Translations under genes and position numbers: made by a program
Notes under the pieces: model-generated
The model's input: the letters and a program-made list of their open reading frames with translations, nothing else
The model's database searches: none
Told to the model about the DNA's origin: nothing
NCBI GenBank assembly: GCA_963665865.2
Contig: CAXXWF010000001.1
Location: 1,178,001-1,242,000, forward strand
From: PHAA01 sp963665865
Lineage (GTDB): Bacteria; Bacillota; Syntrophomonadia; Syntrophomonadales; Syntrophomonadaceae
Length of the DNA stretch: 64,000 bases
Direction: 5' to 3'
Shown: piece by piece, positions 33,761 to 43,327 of the stretch
Layout of the letters: each line of letters begins with the position of its first letter
Numbering within the stretch: position 1 is the first letter of the stretch

Positions 33761-35229
33761 GCCGGAACCTGATTAAGCGTTTTAAAGCTGCTTTCTATCC
33801 AGATTCAATCCGGGTCCAGCTCTTATCCAGATCGCTTTTGATACTGGCTGTATTGCTGGTACTTATAGGTCTGCTGCAATATGCATTTATGAAGGATGTT
33901 ATATATAGAAACAAGGCCTCCAGCCTGCAGAGCCAGGTGATGAGCATTTCTTCTGCTGCCTGGGATCGCTTGAATACTGTTCAGGGAAGCGTTACAGGCA
34001 ACGCCTCCAAAGGACCGCCATATATCTTCATTCCTGGTGCCAGTCTGGCTTTTGTTGATGCTGGGGGTAACTATTCCGTATTGGCTAACGGACCTGGAGA
34101 TGTGCCCCCTCCCAAGTTGAGTGAAGAGCAATATGGCAATCTATTGGACATACACCCCCGTTTGCATTATATGGTAAGCAGCGGTGGGGGCGAGGAACAG
34201 TTAGTAGTATTGCAACCGATAATGGCCGAACATGAAATAATGCTGGGTGTGGCCCAAATAAGCACCCCGACCGGTCCCTTGAAAGAACTTTTAATACGGC
34301 AGCTGCTGACATTTTTTCTGCTGGCCCTGGCAGCCCTGCTCTTTGGAATTTTGGGCTTTCTGCCCGTTTTAAAGAAAACCCTGGTGCCCTTATCTAATAT
34401 GGTGGATACCGCCGCGCAAATAAATGCCGGCAATTTGGACCAGCGCTTCCCCACCCGGCAGGGGCAGATGGAGATCGATCATCTGGCCGAGTCTTTTAAT
34501 GGCATGCTCGAACGCCTGGAAGCTTCCTTTGAAGCGGAAAAGGAAACCCAGGAGCAAATGCGGCGTTTCATAGCCGACGCCTCCCACGAACTGCGGACTC
34601 CTCTAACCTCGATTCATGGGTTTTTAGAAGTGCTGTTGCGTGGAGCAGCTAATCAACCGGATCAACTGGATAAAGCCTTGAAAAGTATGCACAGTGAGTC
34701 ACAGCGCCTGAACAAGCTGGTACATGATTTGCTCCTCCTAAGCAAACTTGATCGTACTCCGCATGGTGAACTGCAAATCGGTTCACTGGACACAGTCATC
34801 AAGACGATGGAACCGCAGCTGCTTATTCTGGCTCGGAATAGAAAGATTAGTCTTTCCGTTGAACCAGATTTACAGTGCAAGTTTGACGTTGATCAAATGA
34901 AGCAAGTGATTTTGAACCTGTTTCAAAATGCGGTACAGCACACTGATCCCAATGACGGACATATTCAGATATTTGTAACCAAAAAGGATCATGGTGTGCA
35001 GTTAGCGGTTCATGATAATGGGCCAGGGATCAATGAAGACCACCTGCCTAATGTCTTTGATCGATTTTATCGCATTGATTCCTCGCGGACGCGTCAATAT
35101 GGGGGAGCCGGGCTCGGGTTGTCCATTACCAAAGCGATTGTTGATGCACATGGGGGTATCCTTAGTGTCATCAGTAAAGAGGGCGAAGGATCACGCTTTC
35201 AGGTCTGGCTGCCCGGATGCATAACCTAA
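33757..35229 (+). CDS. Membrane sensor histidine kinase
   Basis: 490 residues. Two TM helices (about residues 24-47 and 182-205) enclose a 130-residue extracytoplasmic sensor. A HAMP domain (about 207-260) is followed by HisKA with the phosphorylated His in DASHELRTPLTSIHGF, N-box NLFQNAVQHT, G1 DNGPGI, F-box FDRFYRID and G2 GGAGLGLSI. It partners the response regulator whose stop codon it overlaps. The sensor domain has no family I recognise. Confidence 0.94.
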   Translation: MSRNLIKRFKAAFYPDSIRVQLLSRSLLILAVLLVLIGLLQYAFMKDVIYRNKASSLQSQVMSISSAAWDRLNTVQGSVTGNASKGPPYIFIPGASLAFVDAGGNYSVLANGPGDVPPPKLSEEQYGNLLDIHPRLHYMVSSGGGEEQLVVLQPIMAEHEIMLGVAQISTPTGPLKELLIRQLLTFFLLALAALLFGILGFLPVLKKTLVPLSNMVDTAAQINAGNLDQRFPTRQGQMEIDHLAESFNGMLERLEASFEAEKETQEQMRRFIADASHELRTPLTSIHGFLEVLLRGAANQPDQLDKALKSMHSESQRLNKLVHDLLLLSKLDRTPHGELQIGSLDTVIKTMEPQLLILARNRKISLSVEPDLQCKFDVDQMKQVILNLFQNAVQHTDPNDGHIQIFVTKKDHGVQLAVHDNGPGINEDHLPNVFDRFYRIDSSRTRQYGGAGLGLSITKAIVDAHGGILSVISKEGEGSRFQVWLPGCIT

Positions 35230-35255
35230 AAGAAATATACATTTCCCCCTTAATG

Positions 35256-35301
35256 ACAGCATTTATGTAGAATTAATCCTGCATAAATGCTGTTTATTTT
35301 T
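35256..35301 (+). terminator. Terminator of the two-component operon
   Basis: ACAGCATTTATG pairs with CATAAATGCTGT (12 bp) across a 14-nt loop and is followed by TTATTTTTC. Confidence 0.75.
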
Positions 35302-35375
35302 CAGCAAATATTCAGCGTCAGCTAAAGCAATATTCAGTTGCGGTTCAGGGATAATTCAGTCAATGCGGGTATGAT
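35300..35375 (+). promoter_or_regulatory. Phased TTCAG array and -10 box upstream of the glycosyltransferase operon
   Basis: TTCAG occurs at 35300, 35311, 35333, 35344 and 35355; all gaps are 11 bp or exactly 22 bp (the slot at 35322 is degenerate). TATGAT at 35370-35375 begins 15 nt after the last repeat, the same step as upstream of macA. This fits several response-regulator dimers bound side by side and touching a promoter without its own -35 box. Confidence 0.75.
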
Positions 35376-35406
35376 GTTAAAAATGCTAGTGGAAGGAGTT
35401 GCATTC

Positions 35407-37539
35407 ATGCGACCAAGATCAGGTCAGCGTTTTGATATTATACTCATATTTACTGCGATATTATCAGCATTTTTAAATATATATGGCATTTGGAAAGATA
35501 TGTACGCCAATGCTTACTACACCGCAGCCGTGACCAGCATGCTGCAGAGCTGGCACAATTTTTTCTTTGCATCTTTTGATCCAGCCGGATTTATAACGGT
35601 CGACAAACCACCCGTAACATTCTGGATTCAGACGTTATTTGCCTATGTTTTTGGGGTTCATGGCTGGAGTGTCATCCTTCCGCAGGCTCTGGCCGGGGTT
35701 GGATCAGTACTACTGCTATATATACTAATCAAACCTCAATTCGGGACTACGGCAGCCCGATTTGCCGCCCTGATCATGGCATGCTCACCGATAGCCGTGG
35801 CGGTAAGCCGCACCAATAACATTGACAGTTTGCTGGTATTTACACTCCTTCTCGGAACGTGGATGCTATTCAAGGGCATTCATTCCCAAAAACCAGCCTG
35901 GATTATTGGGGCTTTTGCCATGATCGGGGTAGGTTTTAATATGAAAATGCTGCAAGCCTACATGGTTCTGCCTGCTTTTTATATATTTTACTTGTTGGCT
36001 TTTAAGAGTTCCTGGATAAAGAAAGTCGCCATTATGACAGCTGCAACCATAGGTATGCTGGTTGTATCACTCTCCTGGGCGGTGGCGGTCGATACTATTC
36101 CCCAGGCCAGCCGTCCTTATGTCGGGGGGAGTCAAACCAATTCGGTATTAGAACTGGCCTTTGGTTACAATGGGATGCAGCGCCTGACGGGCATGAACCG
36201 GGGGGGCAAAGGAAACCCGGGTTCAGCAGCCAAAGAGAGTGATATATCGAACCAGTCGCAAAATCAGAATGACGATGGCAGAATGCGCGACGGTACTATG
36301 CCGGAAAGTTTTTATCCCAACGACTCTATGCAGCCCGGCAATGCTCCGCCCGATATCAATGAAACCCGTGACCAAACGGCTTTTCCCGGCGGGAATAACG
36401 CTCCCGGAGGAGGAATGAGCGGTGGGATGTTCGGTACTGGCACGGCAGGTCCGCTGCGGCTGTTTCAAAGCGAGCTTTCTGGACAAATCAGCTGGCTGTT
36501 ACCCTTGGCAGCGTTTGCCTGCCTAGGTTTGCTGGCAGGAATCCGCCGACGTAAGCCGCTCACTGCCAAACAGAATGAGACTTTGTTCTGGATAGCCTGG
36601 TTGTTGCCAGGAATGGCATTTTTCAGTGTAGCGGGCTTCTTCCATCAATATTATCTTATTATGCTTGCCCCGCCGATTGCAGCCCTGGTTGGAGCAGGCT
36701 GGGCTGAGCTCGGGGAACATTATCGCGCTAAACAAGGATGGCAAAGATGGCTGTTGCCAGCAGCTCTGCTTGTTAATACCGCATTTGAACTATATATTCT
36801 GCGGCCTTACCAAAGCCAAATTGGAATGGGATGGTTAATCGGAATCGGAACCGCAGGGATTGCTCTAACTTTGATACTAATCCTGGCTGCAAAGAAGGAG
36901 AAACTGACTTTGATGGCGGCAACAGCTGGAATGCTAGTATTGCTGGCAGCGCCACTATATTGGGCAGCTACTCCGATAATTTATGGCGGCAACAGCAGTC
37001 TGCCTGAGGCTGGACCAACGACAACCCATCAAAGTAACGGTGCCCGTCAGGATATAGGTGGTAACAACACTCCCCCATCAGGACCTTCGACAACTCAACC
37101 GGGTAGTGGAGCACAGCAGGGTATGGGGGGGAATGTGAACCAAGCGGTAGATACTAACTTGATTGATTATCTAAGCAAGAACAATACCGGTGAGAAGTAT
37201 TTCTTAATTACTACCGACGCAGGAACGGCCGAGTCATATATTATCTCCAGCGGAAAAGCGGTCGTGGCTATGGGAGGCTTCTCCGGTTCTGACCCTGCCC
37301 TAACGGTTGACAAATTAACCCAAATGGTGAAAAACCACGAAGTTAAATACTTCTTGATTCCTTCTGGCTCAAGTGCCGGAGATGGAGGCGGTTTCGGGGG
37401 CGGCAGCACTGAAGTTTTGAGTTGGATACGAGCCAATAGTACTGAGGTTCCTAAATCAGAGTATCAATCAACCGGCAATACTATAGGCGGTTCAATGGGC
37501 AGGGATGGAGCGAAAACCCTGTATAAAATTAACCAATAA
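35407..37539 (+). CDS. GT39/ArnT-like membrane glycosyltransferase (YkcB type)
   Basis: 710 residues with about 12 TM helices. The GT-C fold signature is early: a first loop with DMYANAYYTAAV, and TVDKPPVTFW. Like other YkcB proteins it has long Gly/Asn/Met/Gln-rich extracytoplasmic inserts (about residues 255-350 and 535-580) and a C-terminal soluble domain (YFLITTDAGTAES, GGFSGSDP). These enzymes transfer a sugar from undecaprenyl-phosphate-sugar to an outer acceptor such as a wall polymer or lipid. ATG 35407 is chosen because GGAAGGAG lies upstream; an earlier in-frame TTG has none. The next gene should make its polyprenyl-phosphate sugar donor. Confidence 0.9.
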   Translation: MRPRSGQRFDIILIFTAILSAFLNIYGIWKDMYANAYYTAAVTSMLQSWHNFFFASFDPAGFITVDKPPVTFWIQTLFAYVFGVHGWSVILPQALAGVGSVLLLYILIKPQFGTTAARFAALIMACSPIAVAVSRTNNIDSLLVFTLLLGTWMLFKGIHSQKPAWIIGAFAMIGVGFNMKMLQAYMVLPAFYIFYLLAFKSSWIKKVAIMTAATIGMLVVSLSWAVAVDTIPQASRPYVGGSQTNSVLELAFGYNGMQRLTGMNRGGKGNPGSAAKESDISNQSQNQNDDGRMRDGTMPESFYPNDSMQPGNAPPDINETRDQTAFPGGNNAPGGGMSGGMFGTGTAGPLRLFQSELSGQISWLLPLAAFACLGLLAGIRRRKPLTAKQNETLFWIAWLLPGMAFFSVAGFFHQYYLIMLAPPIAALVGAGWAELGEHYRAKQGWQRWLLPAALLVNTAFELYILRPYQSQIGMGWLIGIGTAGIALTLILILAAKKEKLTLMAATAGMLVLLAAPLYWAATPIIYGGNSSLPEAGPTTTHQSNGARQDIGGNNTPPSGPSTTQPGSGAQQGMGGNVNQAVDTNLIDYLSKNNTGEKYFLITTDAGTAESYIISSGKAVVAMGGFSGSDPALTVDKLTQMVKNHEVKYFLIPSGSSAGDGGGFGGGSTEVLSWIRANSTEVPKSEYQSTGNTIGGSMGRDGAKTLYKINQ

Positions 37540-37583
37540 GCAGGAAAGTAAATGTAATTCAGAACCTGTTAGGAGGAGAATCA

Positions 37584-38561
37584 ATGAAAAGCAACGTTGT
37601 TTACAGTGTAGTCATTCCGGTCTATAACGAGGAAGCGGTAATCCCCGAAACATACCATCGCTTGACCAAAGTTATGGAATCCATCGATGCACCGTATGAA
37701 TTGTTGTTTATTAACGATGGCAGCCGGGATCGGACCGGAGAAATTATTATCGCCTTAGCTGAAGCGGACGAACGTATCAAGCTGCTTGATTTCTCGCGCA
37801 ATTTTGGGCACCAAATAGCAATTACCGCGGGTATGGATTATGCTCGCGGGGATGCCATTGTGATTATCGATGGTGATCTGCAGGATCCTCCTGAGCTAAT
37901 CCCGCAGATGATTGCCAAATGGCAGGAAGGATATGAAGTTGTTTATGCCAAGCGTTCTCAGCGAAAAGGGGAGACGCTGTTTAAGAAATGGACCGCAGCG
38001 TTATTCTATCGCTTGCTGGGTGTGTTGGCTGAAATAAGTATTCCCCTCGATACCGGTGACTTTCGCCTCATAGATCGCAAAGTGTGTGATGCCCTGTGCA
38101 GCATTAGAGAGAGAAACCGCTTTGTGCGCGGCTTGGTCAGTTGGGTAGGCTTTCGCCAAACTGCCATCGAGTACATACGCGAGGAACGCTTTGCCGGCGA
38201 GAGCAAATACCCTTTGAAGAAAATGCTGCGCTTCTCCATGGATGGTATCACCTCCTTCTCCCATAAACCGCTAAAACTGGCCACATATCTTGGCGCTGTG
38301 ATCTCGTCGGCTAGTATGGTTTATTTACTGGTATCTCTAGGCCAATTAATATTTACAGCAAGTCCATCTGCGGGATGGTCATCACTGATTGCCAGTCTAA
38401 TGCTGCTAAATGGCTTGATCCTAATATTTTTTGGGATCCTGGGTGAGTATATAGGCAGAATTTCCGATGAAACTAAAAATAGACCGCTCTATATTCTGCG
38501 CAATAAACCCAAAGTAGAATATTTCAAACTCAAAGAGGTGAAGTGGAATGCCCATCCATAA
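37584..38561 (+). CDS. Polyprenyl-phosphate glycosyltransferase, GT2 (DPM1/ArnC/YkcC-like)
   Basis: 325 residues. The GT2 catalytic domain (about 1-225) has VVIPVYNEE, FINDGSRD, and the DGDLQDPPE metal-binding DxD. Two C-terminal TM helices (about 233-258 and 270-295) anchor it. Such enzymes load a sugar from a nucleotide donor onto undecaprenyl phosphate. It overlaps the GtrA gene by 14 nt and follows the GT39 enzyme, forming the usual donor-synthase/flippase/transferase set. ATG 37584 follows TTAGGAGGAG. Confidence 0.93.
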   Translation: MKSNVVYSVVIPVYNEEAVIPETYHRLTKVMESIDAPYELLFINDGSRDRTGEIIIALAEADERIKLLDFSRNFGHQIAITAGMDYARGDAIVIIDGDLQDPPELIPQMIAKWQEGYEVVYAKRSQRKGETLFKKWTAALFYRLLGVLAEISIPLDTGDFRLIDRKVCDALCSIRERNRFVRGLVSWVGFRQTAIEYIREERFAGESKYPLKKMLRFSMDGITSFSHKPLKLATYLGAVISSASMVYLLVSLGQLIFTASPSAGWSSLIASLMLLNGLILIFFGILGEYIGRISDETKNRPLYILRNKPKVEYFKLKEVKWNAHP

Positions 38562-38964
38562 ATCTAAAATCAACCAGTTCCTGCGGTTTTGTGCGGTAGG
38601 ATTTGTAAATACGGGTATTGACTTTGCAGCCTTTTTTATTTTCAATCTAATTGGCATTCCGCACCTGTTGGCACAGGTACTATCCTATTCAACCGGGGTT
38701 GTGAGCAGTTTCCTGCTAAATAGAAAGTGGACGTTTAGTGTAAGAGGCAAAATTAACCGAGTTGAAGTTGCGAAGTTTGTCATCGTTAACAGTATCTCCC
38801 TCTTGGCTTCATCCAGCCTGCTTTATATCATGTACGATCTAAACCATCAAGATCTGTGGCTGGCCAAGGCTGCGGCAACAGCCGGAAGCATTTTAATAAA
38901 CTTTGTCGGCAGCCGTCTCTGGGTATTTACTGGAGATCGACCCATAATGGGAGATGTCCTATGA
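38548..38964 (+). CDS. GtrA-family membrane protein (predicted polyprenyl-phosphate-sugar flippase)
   Basis: 138 residues with four TM helices. The GtrA pattern is clear: FLRFCAVGFVNTGIDFAAFF at the start, STGVVSSFLLNRKWTF in the middle, and FVGSRLWVF at the end. Family members are thought to move undecaprenyl-linked sugars across the membrane. It overlaps both neighbours, so translation is coupled. Confidence 0.92.
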   Translation: MPIHKSKINQFLRFCAVGFVNTGIDFAAFFIFNLIGIPHLLAQVLSYSTGVVSSFLLNRKWTFSVRGKINRVEVAKFVIVNSISLLASSSLLYIMYDLNHQDLWLAKAAATAGSILINFVGSRLWVFTGDRPIMGDVL

Positions 38965-40600
38965 GGGACTGTTTAAAAGGATTAGCTATATGATGGTACT
39001 AAAAAGAAATTTATATAAGATAGGCTTACTTTTAATATTGTTAGCAGCTGGATTTATATGCGTCAATTCACTCGTAAATTATAACGGTAACACCTCAGCC
39101 AACTCCAGCAGGATTGGGCAGCTAAACACCGTTGCTAGTCAAGCCGAAGGCCCATCAGTTACTCCGAGTCAAACCCCAGGACGGCAGAATCAAAATCCTA
39201 ATCAGCGTATGGAGTCTCCCAATGGCGGCCCGGGAGGCATGCGGCCAGGAAATGGAGCTACGAGCTCCAGTACCAATACTACCTATGCATCCCCCTTACA
39301 CGTTTACGCCGCAATATTTTTGGGACTGTTTATTGCTGCCTACTATTTACTTATATATAAAAAAAGAAGAATCGACCCGGGTCAGATAAAATTCCTTATC
39401 GTGACCTTACTCTCTGCCGGGTTGCTGTTAAGGATTTATGCCGCCACCCTGATGACTGGCCATCCTTTTGACATGAATACCTTCAAAAGCTGGGCCACGG
39501 CGGCAGCAGGCAACCTCTTCCATGTTTATTCAGGTGGAAAATCCAGTGACTACCCGCCGCTCTACATGTATATATTATATTTGGTTGGCAAGCTCTGCAG
39601 TATTCCGGCCCTGACTTCCTATTATCCGCTGCTGTTAAAGCTGCCGTCAATAATAGCTGATATGGTGACATCATATATTATTTATAAATTGGCCAGAAAA
39701 TATTTGACATTGGAGCTCAGTCTTCTATTAGCAGCCCTTTATATATTCAATCCGGCCATATTTATCAATTCGACCTTCTGGGGACAAGTGGATTCCTTCT
39801 TCACCCTGATAGTGGCAGGAGCAGTATGGACCTTGGCAGAAAGAAGGATAGGTCTGGCATCTGCTTTGTTCATAGCGGCTGTGCTGATGAAACCGCAGGG
39901 CATTATTTTCCTCCCGGTCCTATTCTTTGAACTGGTAAGGCAAAAAAACCTAATGAACTTTATTAAGGCGGCGGCTTGCGCTCTAGGTACAGCCCTGCTC
40001 ATTGTGCTGCCATTTTCGCTGAATAACGATATGTTGTGGATTTTTAAGCTATATGCCCAAACGGTAGGGGAATACCCCTATGCCTCAGTGAATGCCTTCA
40101 ATTTATTCAGTTTACTGGGCGCCAACTATAAGAGTGACACCGCTGCCTGGCTTTTCCTAAATTATCACACCTGGGGTTTGATATTTATTATCTTGGTCAC
40201 CGTCTATTCATGGTTTATTTACATCAAAGGGAACAGCAGGGCATTCATCCCGGCAGTGGCGCTTTTTCAAATTGCGGGCGTATTTACCCTTTCGACCAGT
40301 ATGCATGAAAGATACTTGTTCCCGGCGGCAGCGCTGGCCATTTTAGCTTGCATTTACCTCAATGATAAAAGGCTGTTGTTATTAGCTGTCGGGTTTAGTA
40401 CAACCATATACATCAATACCCATGTGATTCTGTTCGGGACGCTGCGAGGCATAAACTCAGCCTCTTACAGCCCGACACTTATCATAACTTCACTCTTAAA
40501 TGTATTATTACTTGGGTACCTTGGGAAAGTTCTATTTGATATTGCGGTTAAGCAGAAGGTTTGCTGCCTTAGCGGCCATCCGAATTGTCTTCTTGAATAG
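38954..40600 (+). CDS. GT-C membrane glycosyltransferase/mannosyltransferase-like protein
   Basis: 548 residues and 10 or more TM helices. An N-terminal helix is followed by a Gly/Pro/Asn/Met-rich outer loop like those of the GT39 enzyme two genes upstream. A first conserved loop, GHPFDMNTFKSWA, carries the Asp expected at a GT-C active site, and SSDYPPLYMYILYLVG is typical of this dolichyl/undecaprenyl-mannose transferase group. It probably adds a second sugar in the same pathway. The start may be ATG 38954 (11-nt overlap with gtrA) or ATG 38990 behind AAAAGGA. The 3' end overlaps the convergent MFS gene by 32 nt. Confidence 0.85.
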   Translation: MSYEGLFKRISYMMVLKRNLYKIGLLLILLAAGFICVNSLVNYNGNTSANSSRIGQLNTVASQAEGPSVTPSQTPGRQNQNPNQRMESPNGGPGGMRPGNGATSSSTNTTYASPLHVYAAIFLGLFIAAYYLLIYKKRRIDPGQIKFLIVTLLSAGLLLRIYAATLMTGHPFDMNTFKSWATAAAGNLFHVYSGGKSSDYPPLYMYILYLVGKLCSIPALTSYYPLLLKLPSIIADMVTSYIIYKLARKYLTLELSLLLAALYIFNPAIFINSTFWGQVDSFFTLIVAGAVWTLAERRIGLASALFIAAVLMKPQGIIFLPVLFFELVRQKNLMNFIKAAACALGTALLIVLPFSLNNDMLWIFKLYAQTVGEYPYASVNAFNLFSLLGANYKSDTAAWLFLNYHTWGLIFIILVTVYSWFIYIKGNSRAFIPAVALFQIAGVFTLSTSMHERYLFPAAALAILACIYLNDKRLLLLAVGFSTTIYINTHVILFGTLRGINSASYSPTLIITSLLNVLLLGYLGKVLFDIAVKQKVCCLSGHPNCLLE

Positions 40601-41990
40601 GGGAGAGCGGGGAAGGTTTTCTTTTAATCTGGAGCAGAATTGAAAATACCAGAGCGGCCATGGTAATGGATGCCACTGCCAAATAAACAATATGGCTGGA
40701 CTCAATATAAGCAGCTGTATATATGAGGACAGCCTGCTTTTTATTCAGCAGCCAAGTGAAAAGCAGTACGGAAGAGCTGATGCCCAGAGAATAGGATAGG
40801 TTGCGGTTGGTGGAGATGAAGCCGCCGCCGTAACCAGCTTCTTCTCGGGGCATTGATCCCAGGATAGAACTGGTATTTGGGGAGCCGAACATTCCCAGCC
40901 CCAAGCCCAGTAAAACCAGCCCTCCGCCAATTATGAGAGTAGTCTGGACAGTTCCCAAGGTTGACAGAACCAAGAAGGCAGCAGTTTGCAGCAGCATCGA
41001 TAGTGAAATTATCTTAGCGGAGCCAATTTTGTCAGAGAAATAGCCCGCCAGTGGAGCTATTATGGCCATGGTAACCGGAGTAATAGTTATCAACAGTCCG
41101 GAATAAGCCGGTGAAAAGTTTAAGACCGTTTCCATATAAAAAGGCAGCAGAAAGAATGCGGAAGTCTGAGTAGAGTAAACAACCACAGCTACTAGATTGC
41201 CATAGACAAATGTCCTGTTTTTAAACAGTTCAAAGTCCAGCAAAGGATGGGGAGTCTTTCTTTCCCAGCGGCAGAAGATGAACAGAAGTATCCCTGATGC
41301 CCCCAGCAGCATGATATTGATACCCTGACTGCTGGAAAGAGCTAATAACATAACGGTAGCCGTGGCCGCCAGGAGCAAGGTCCCGCTGACGTCATAGTTT
41401 TTGCCTGCCTGGTTTAGATGCTCAGCCGGAAGATACTTATAGCCAAGATAGAAACCAATCAGGCCAATGGGGATATTGATCAGGAAGATGACCGGCCACT
41501 GAAACTTGGCCAGGAGCAAGCCTCCCAGACTGGGACCCAACATATTGCCTAGAGCAACGATAGTTCCGGTTAATCCCAGTGCTTTGCCGCGCTCACCTAC
41601 GGGAAATATATTGGCAACGATACCAATACCGGTAGCCATCATCATGCTGGCCCCGATACCCTGGAACATGCGGGCCGCGATCAGCAGCAGCAGGGTTCGG
41701 GATAAACTGCAGCCCAATGAGCCCAGGGTAAAAAGGAGGAAACCCCAGGTATAAATCTTATTGCTGCCTTTTTTATCGCCCAATCTACCAAAAAAGATTA
41801 AAGAAGATGTTATAACCAGCAGGTAAGCAGTTACCACCCACTGGACGGTTTCGATTTGTATATTCAGTTCCCGGGCAATACTGGGATTAGCAATATTCAA
41901 AATACTGCCATCCAATGTAGAAATCAATATACCAATGGCGACAACAAAAAATACCTGCCATTTTAACTCTAATTTTAAAATTATTATCAC
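40569..41990 (-). CDS. MFS multidrug transporter, 14-TM DHA2/EmrB type
   Basis: 473 residues. A proton-driven drug exporter of the DHA2 group: motif D1 in LDGSILNIANPSIAREL, motif A FFGRLGDKKGSNK, motif B RMFQGIGASMMMATG, motif C GLTGTIVALGNMLGPSLGGLL, and about 14 hydrophobic helices. It starts GTG 41990 behind GGAAG. It stands alone, without an adaptor or regulator beside it. Confidence 0.92.
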   Translation of the reverse strand: MIIILKLELKWQVFFVVAIGILISTLDGSILNIANPSIARELNIQIETVQWVVTAYLLVITSSLIFFGRLGDKKGSNKIYTWGFLLFTLGSLGCSLSRTLLLLIAARMFQGIGASMMMATGIGIVANIFPVGERGKALGLTGTIVALGNMLGPSLGGLLLAKFQWPVIFLINIPIGLIGFYLGYKYLPAEHLNQAGKNYDVSGTLLLAATATVMLLALSSSQGINIMLLGASGILLFIFCRWERKTPHPLLDFELFKNRTFVYGNLVAVVVYSTQTSAFFLLPFYMETVLNFSPAYSGLLITITPVTMAIIAPLAGYFSDKIGSAKIISLSMLLQTAAFLVLSTLGTVQTTLIIGGGLVLLGLGLGMFGSPNTSSILGSMPREEAGYGGGFISTNRNLSYSLGISSSVLLFTWLLNKKQAVLIYTAAYIESSHIVYLAVASITMAALVFSILLQIKRKPSPLSPIQEDNSDGR

Positions 41991-42318
41991 TTCCAGCTTA
42001 ATTGCTTCTCTATTCCTTATTCATTATACGGTAAAGCTCGAATTAGATTCATATATAATTTTATGAACGTTGGTCTGAATTAACCCCTCCTGCCCACAAG
42101 ACACGACTACCGATGAAAATCTAACAGTAATGTCATCCTGAACGAAGTGAAGGATCTTATCGCCGAATATGGTATTCTCCGAAGGAGATCCTTCGTTGCA
42201 CTCAGGATGACACGAACGTTATTTTGGTATTAATGCAAGAATTAACTGACCACGCAAAAACCACCCCGAGGGTACCGCGGAGTGGCTTCAGAGTAATGCT
42301 ATCGTTTTCGCTGGCTGC
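41991..42318. other. Intergenic region carrying MITE copy 2
   Basis: 328 nt between divergent-to-tandem minus-strand genes. Besides the MITE it has only a weak GC-rich stem near 42258-42285, which could terminate spoIIP (minus strand) since it lies just past its stop. Confidence 0.4.
42131..42221. repeat. Palindromic MITE, copy 2
   Basis: The reverse complement of copy 1 with a few substitutions, bounded by TGTCATCC and GGATGACA and continuing into CGAACGTTAT. The sequence left of it (GAAAATCTAACAGTAA) also matches the flank of copy 1, so the mobile unit is longer than the palindrome. Confidence 0.85.
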
Positions 42319-43269
42319 CTAACCTCCGTTAAAAACATGGGTTATCACATCCCCCAGGAAACGCGCGGCATTTTCCGCCAAATCGATGGGAATTGTTTCG
42401 GTTCCTACTTCAAACAGCATAGCGGTGGGGTAGAGATCCTGATTATAGTCGCCTTTTCCAATAAATATACCACGGATGAGTCCGGGATACAGGTTGTCAG
42501 CTGTTGCTTTAATAGTTTTGGCATAATTCAAATTGGTTTTCTCAGTGGGGTTGGAACGACCCACAACCATCATCACTCGAGAGGTATCAACCCCGTTTAT
42601 CGACGTAATATAGGCGCTGGCGGGAGCTGAATCCCGGTGAATATCATATACCGCATCGGGCTGCTCTTTGAGGAGCTGAGCCGCAGTCTTGCGGGATCGG
42701 TGATAAGCATTGATATCATGCGGATCATGAGCAGCCGTACTGTGGGACACGCTTACTCCAGACTTTTGCAGGGAATCAGTCAAGACATTTCCTACGGTAA
42801 AAACATCCCCAGCGGCTGGTTGGCTAGGTTGTCCGGAAGAGGGAGTATATGACTCGTCTGAATGCGTATGGTAAATGACTACATGCCTGCCCGGGGCAGC
42901 CTGGGCGGGAATACTAACATTGGCCGGGGGAATAGCAGCGACCGCGCTTGATTCTTGCGAGGCGGTGTCGGAACTGGCAACAATGTCAGCGATGGCGTTC
43001 TGCCCAACCACCTTGGTAATAATATACTGGACATTATGTTCATCTATATATTGGTCATCTACACTTATTGGCAAACCGGTTTGCAAAATTGTGACTCCGT
43101 GAGTGTCTTTGACCTCATAATATGAAGAAATCTCAGCTGAATCGGAGCGTAAAGGGATAGGTTTATTCAGCGTGGGAGTTTTATAAACATTTAAAACGTA
43201 CGCTCCCATCATAACTATGATTAGAATGCCAAAAAACAGCCAGAGGTACCGTCGGTTAATTGTCTCCAT
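42319..43269 (-). CDS. spoIIP: Stage II sporulation protein P (SpoIIP)
   Basis: 316 residues with an N-terminal membrane anchor (about residues 8-27). The amidase/endopeptidase domain (about 130-310) has the hallmark motifs IYHTHSDESY, VYDIHRDSAP, VVGRSNP and FIGKGDYNQDLYPTAMLFEVG. In sporulating Firmicutes, SpoIIP with SpoIID and SpoIIM degrades septal peptidoglycan to drive engulfment; it is made under sigma-E/sigma-F control. It is good evidence that the organism is an endospore former. Its ribosome site AAAGGCGG is enclosed in a 13-bp inverted repeat (43271-43327). Confidence 0.93.
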   Translation of the reverse strand: METINRRYLWLFFGILIIVMMGAYVLNVYKTPTLNKPIPLRSDSAEISSYYEVKDTHGVTILQTGLPISVDDQYIDEHNVQYIITKVVGQNAIADIVASSDTASQESSAVAAIPPANVSIPAQAAPGRHVVIYHTHSDESYTPSSGQPSQPAAGDVFTVGNVLTDSLQKSGVSVSHSTAAHDPHDINAYHRSRKTAAQLLKEQPDAVYDIHRDSAPASAYITSINGVDTSRVMMVVGRSNPTEKTNLNYAKTIKATADNLYPGLIRGIFIGKGDYNQDLYPTAMLFEVGTETIPIDLAENAARFLGDVITHVFNGG

Positions 43270-43270
43270 A

Positions 43271-43327
43271 AATAAATCCGCCTTTCCTCAATGATTACAA
43301 ATATTTTGTGGAATAGGCGGATTTATT
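43271..43327 (-). promoter_or_regulatory. 13-bp hairpin covering the spoIIP ribosome site
   Basis: 43271-43283 and 43315-43327 are perfect inverted repeats (AATAAATCCGCCT) with a 31-nt loop. In the spoIIP mRNA the 3' arm contains AGGCGG, the ribosome site, so the folded leader would hide it. The hairpin also lies 21 nt past the ahcY stop but has no U tract. A TATAAT box overlaps the promoter-proximal arm (about 43322-43328 on the minus strand), so the main spoIIP transcript may start within the arm and escape the block. Confidence 0.5.
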
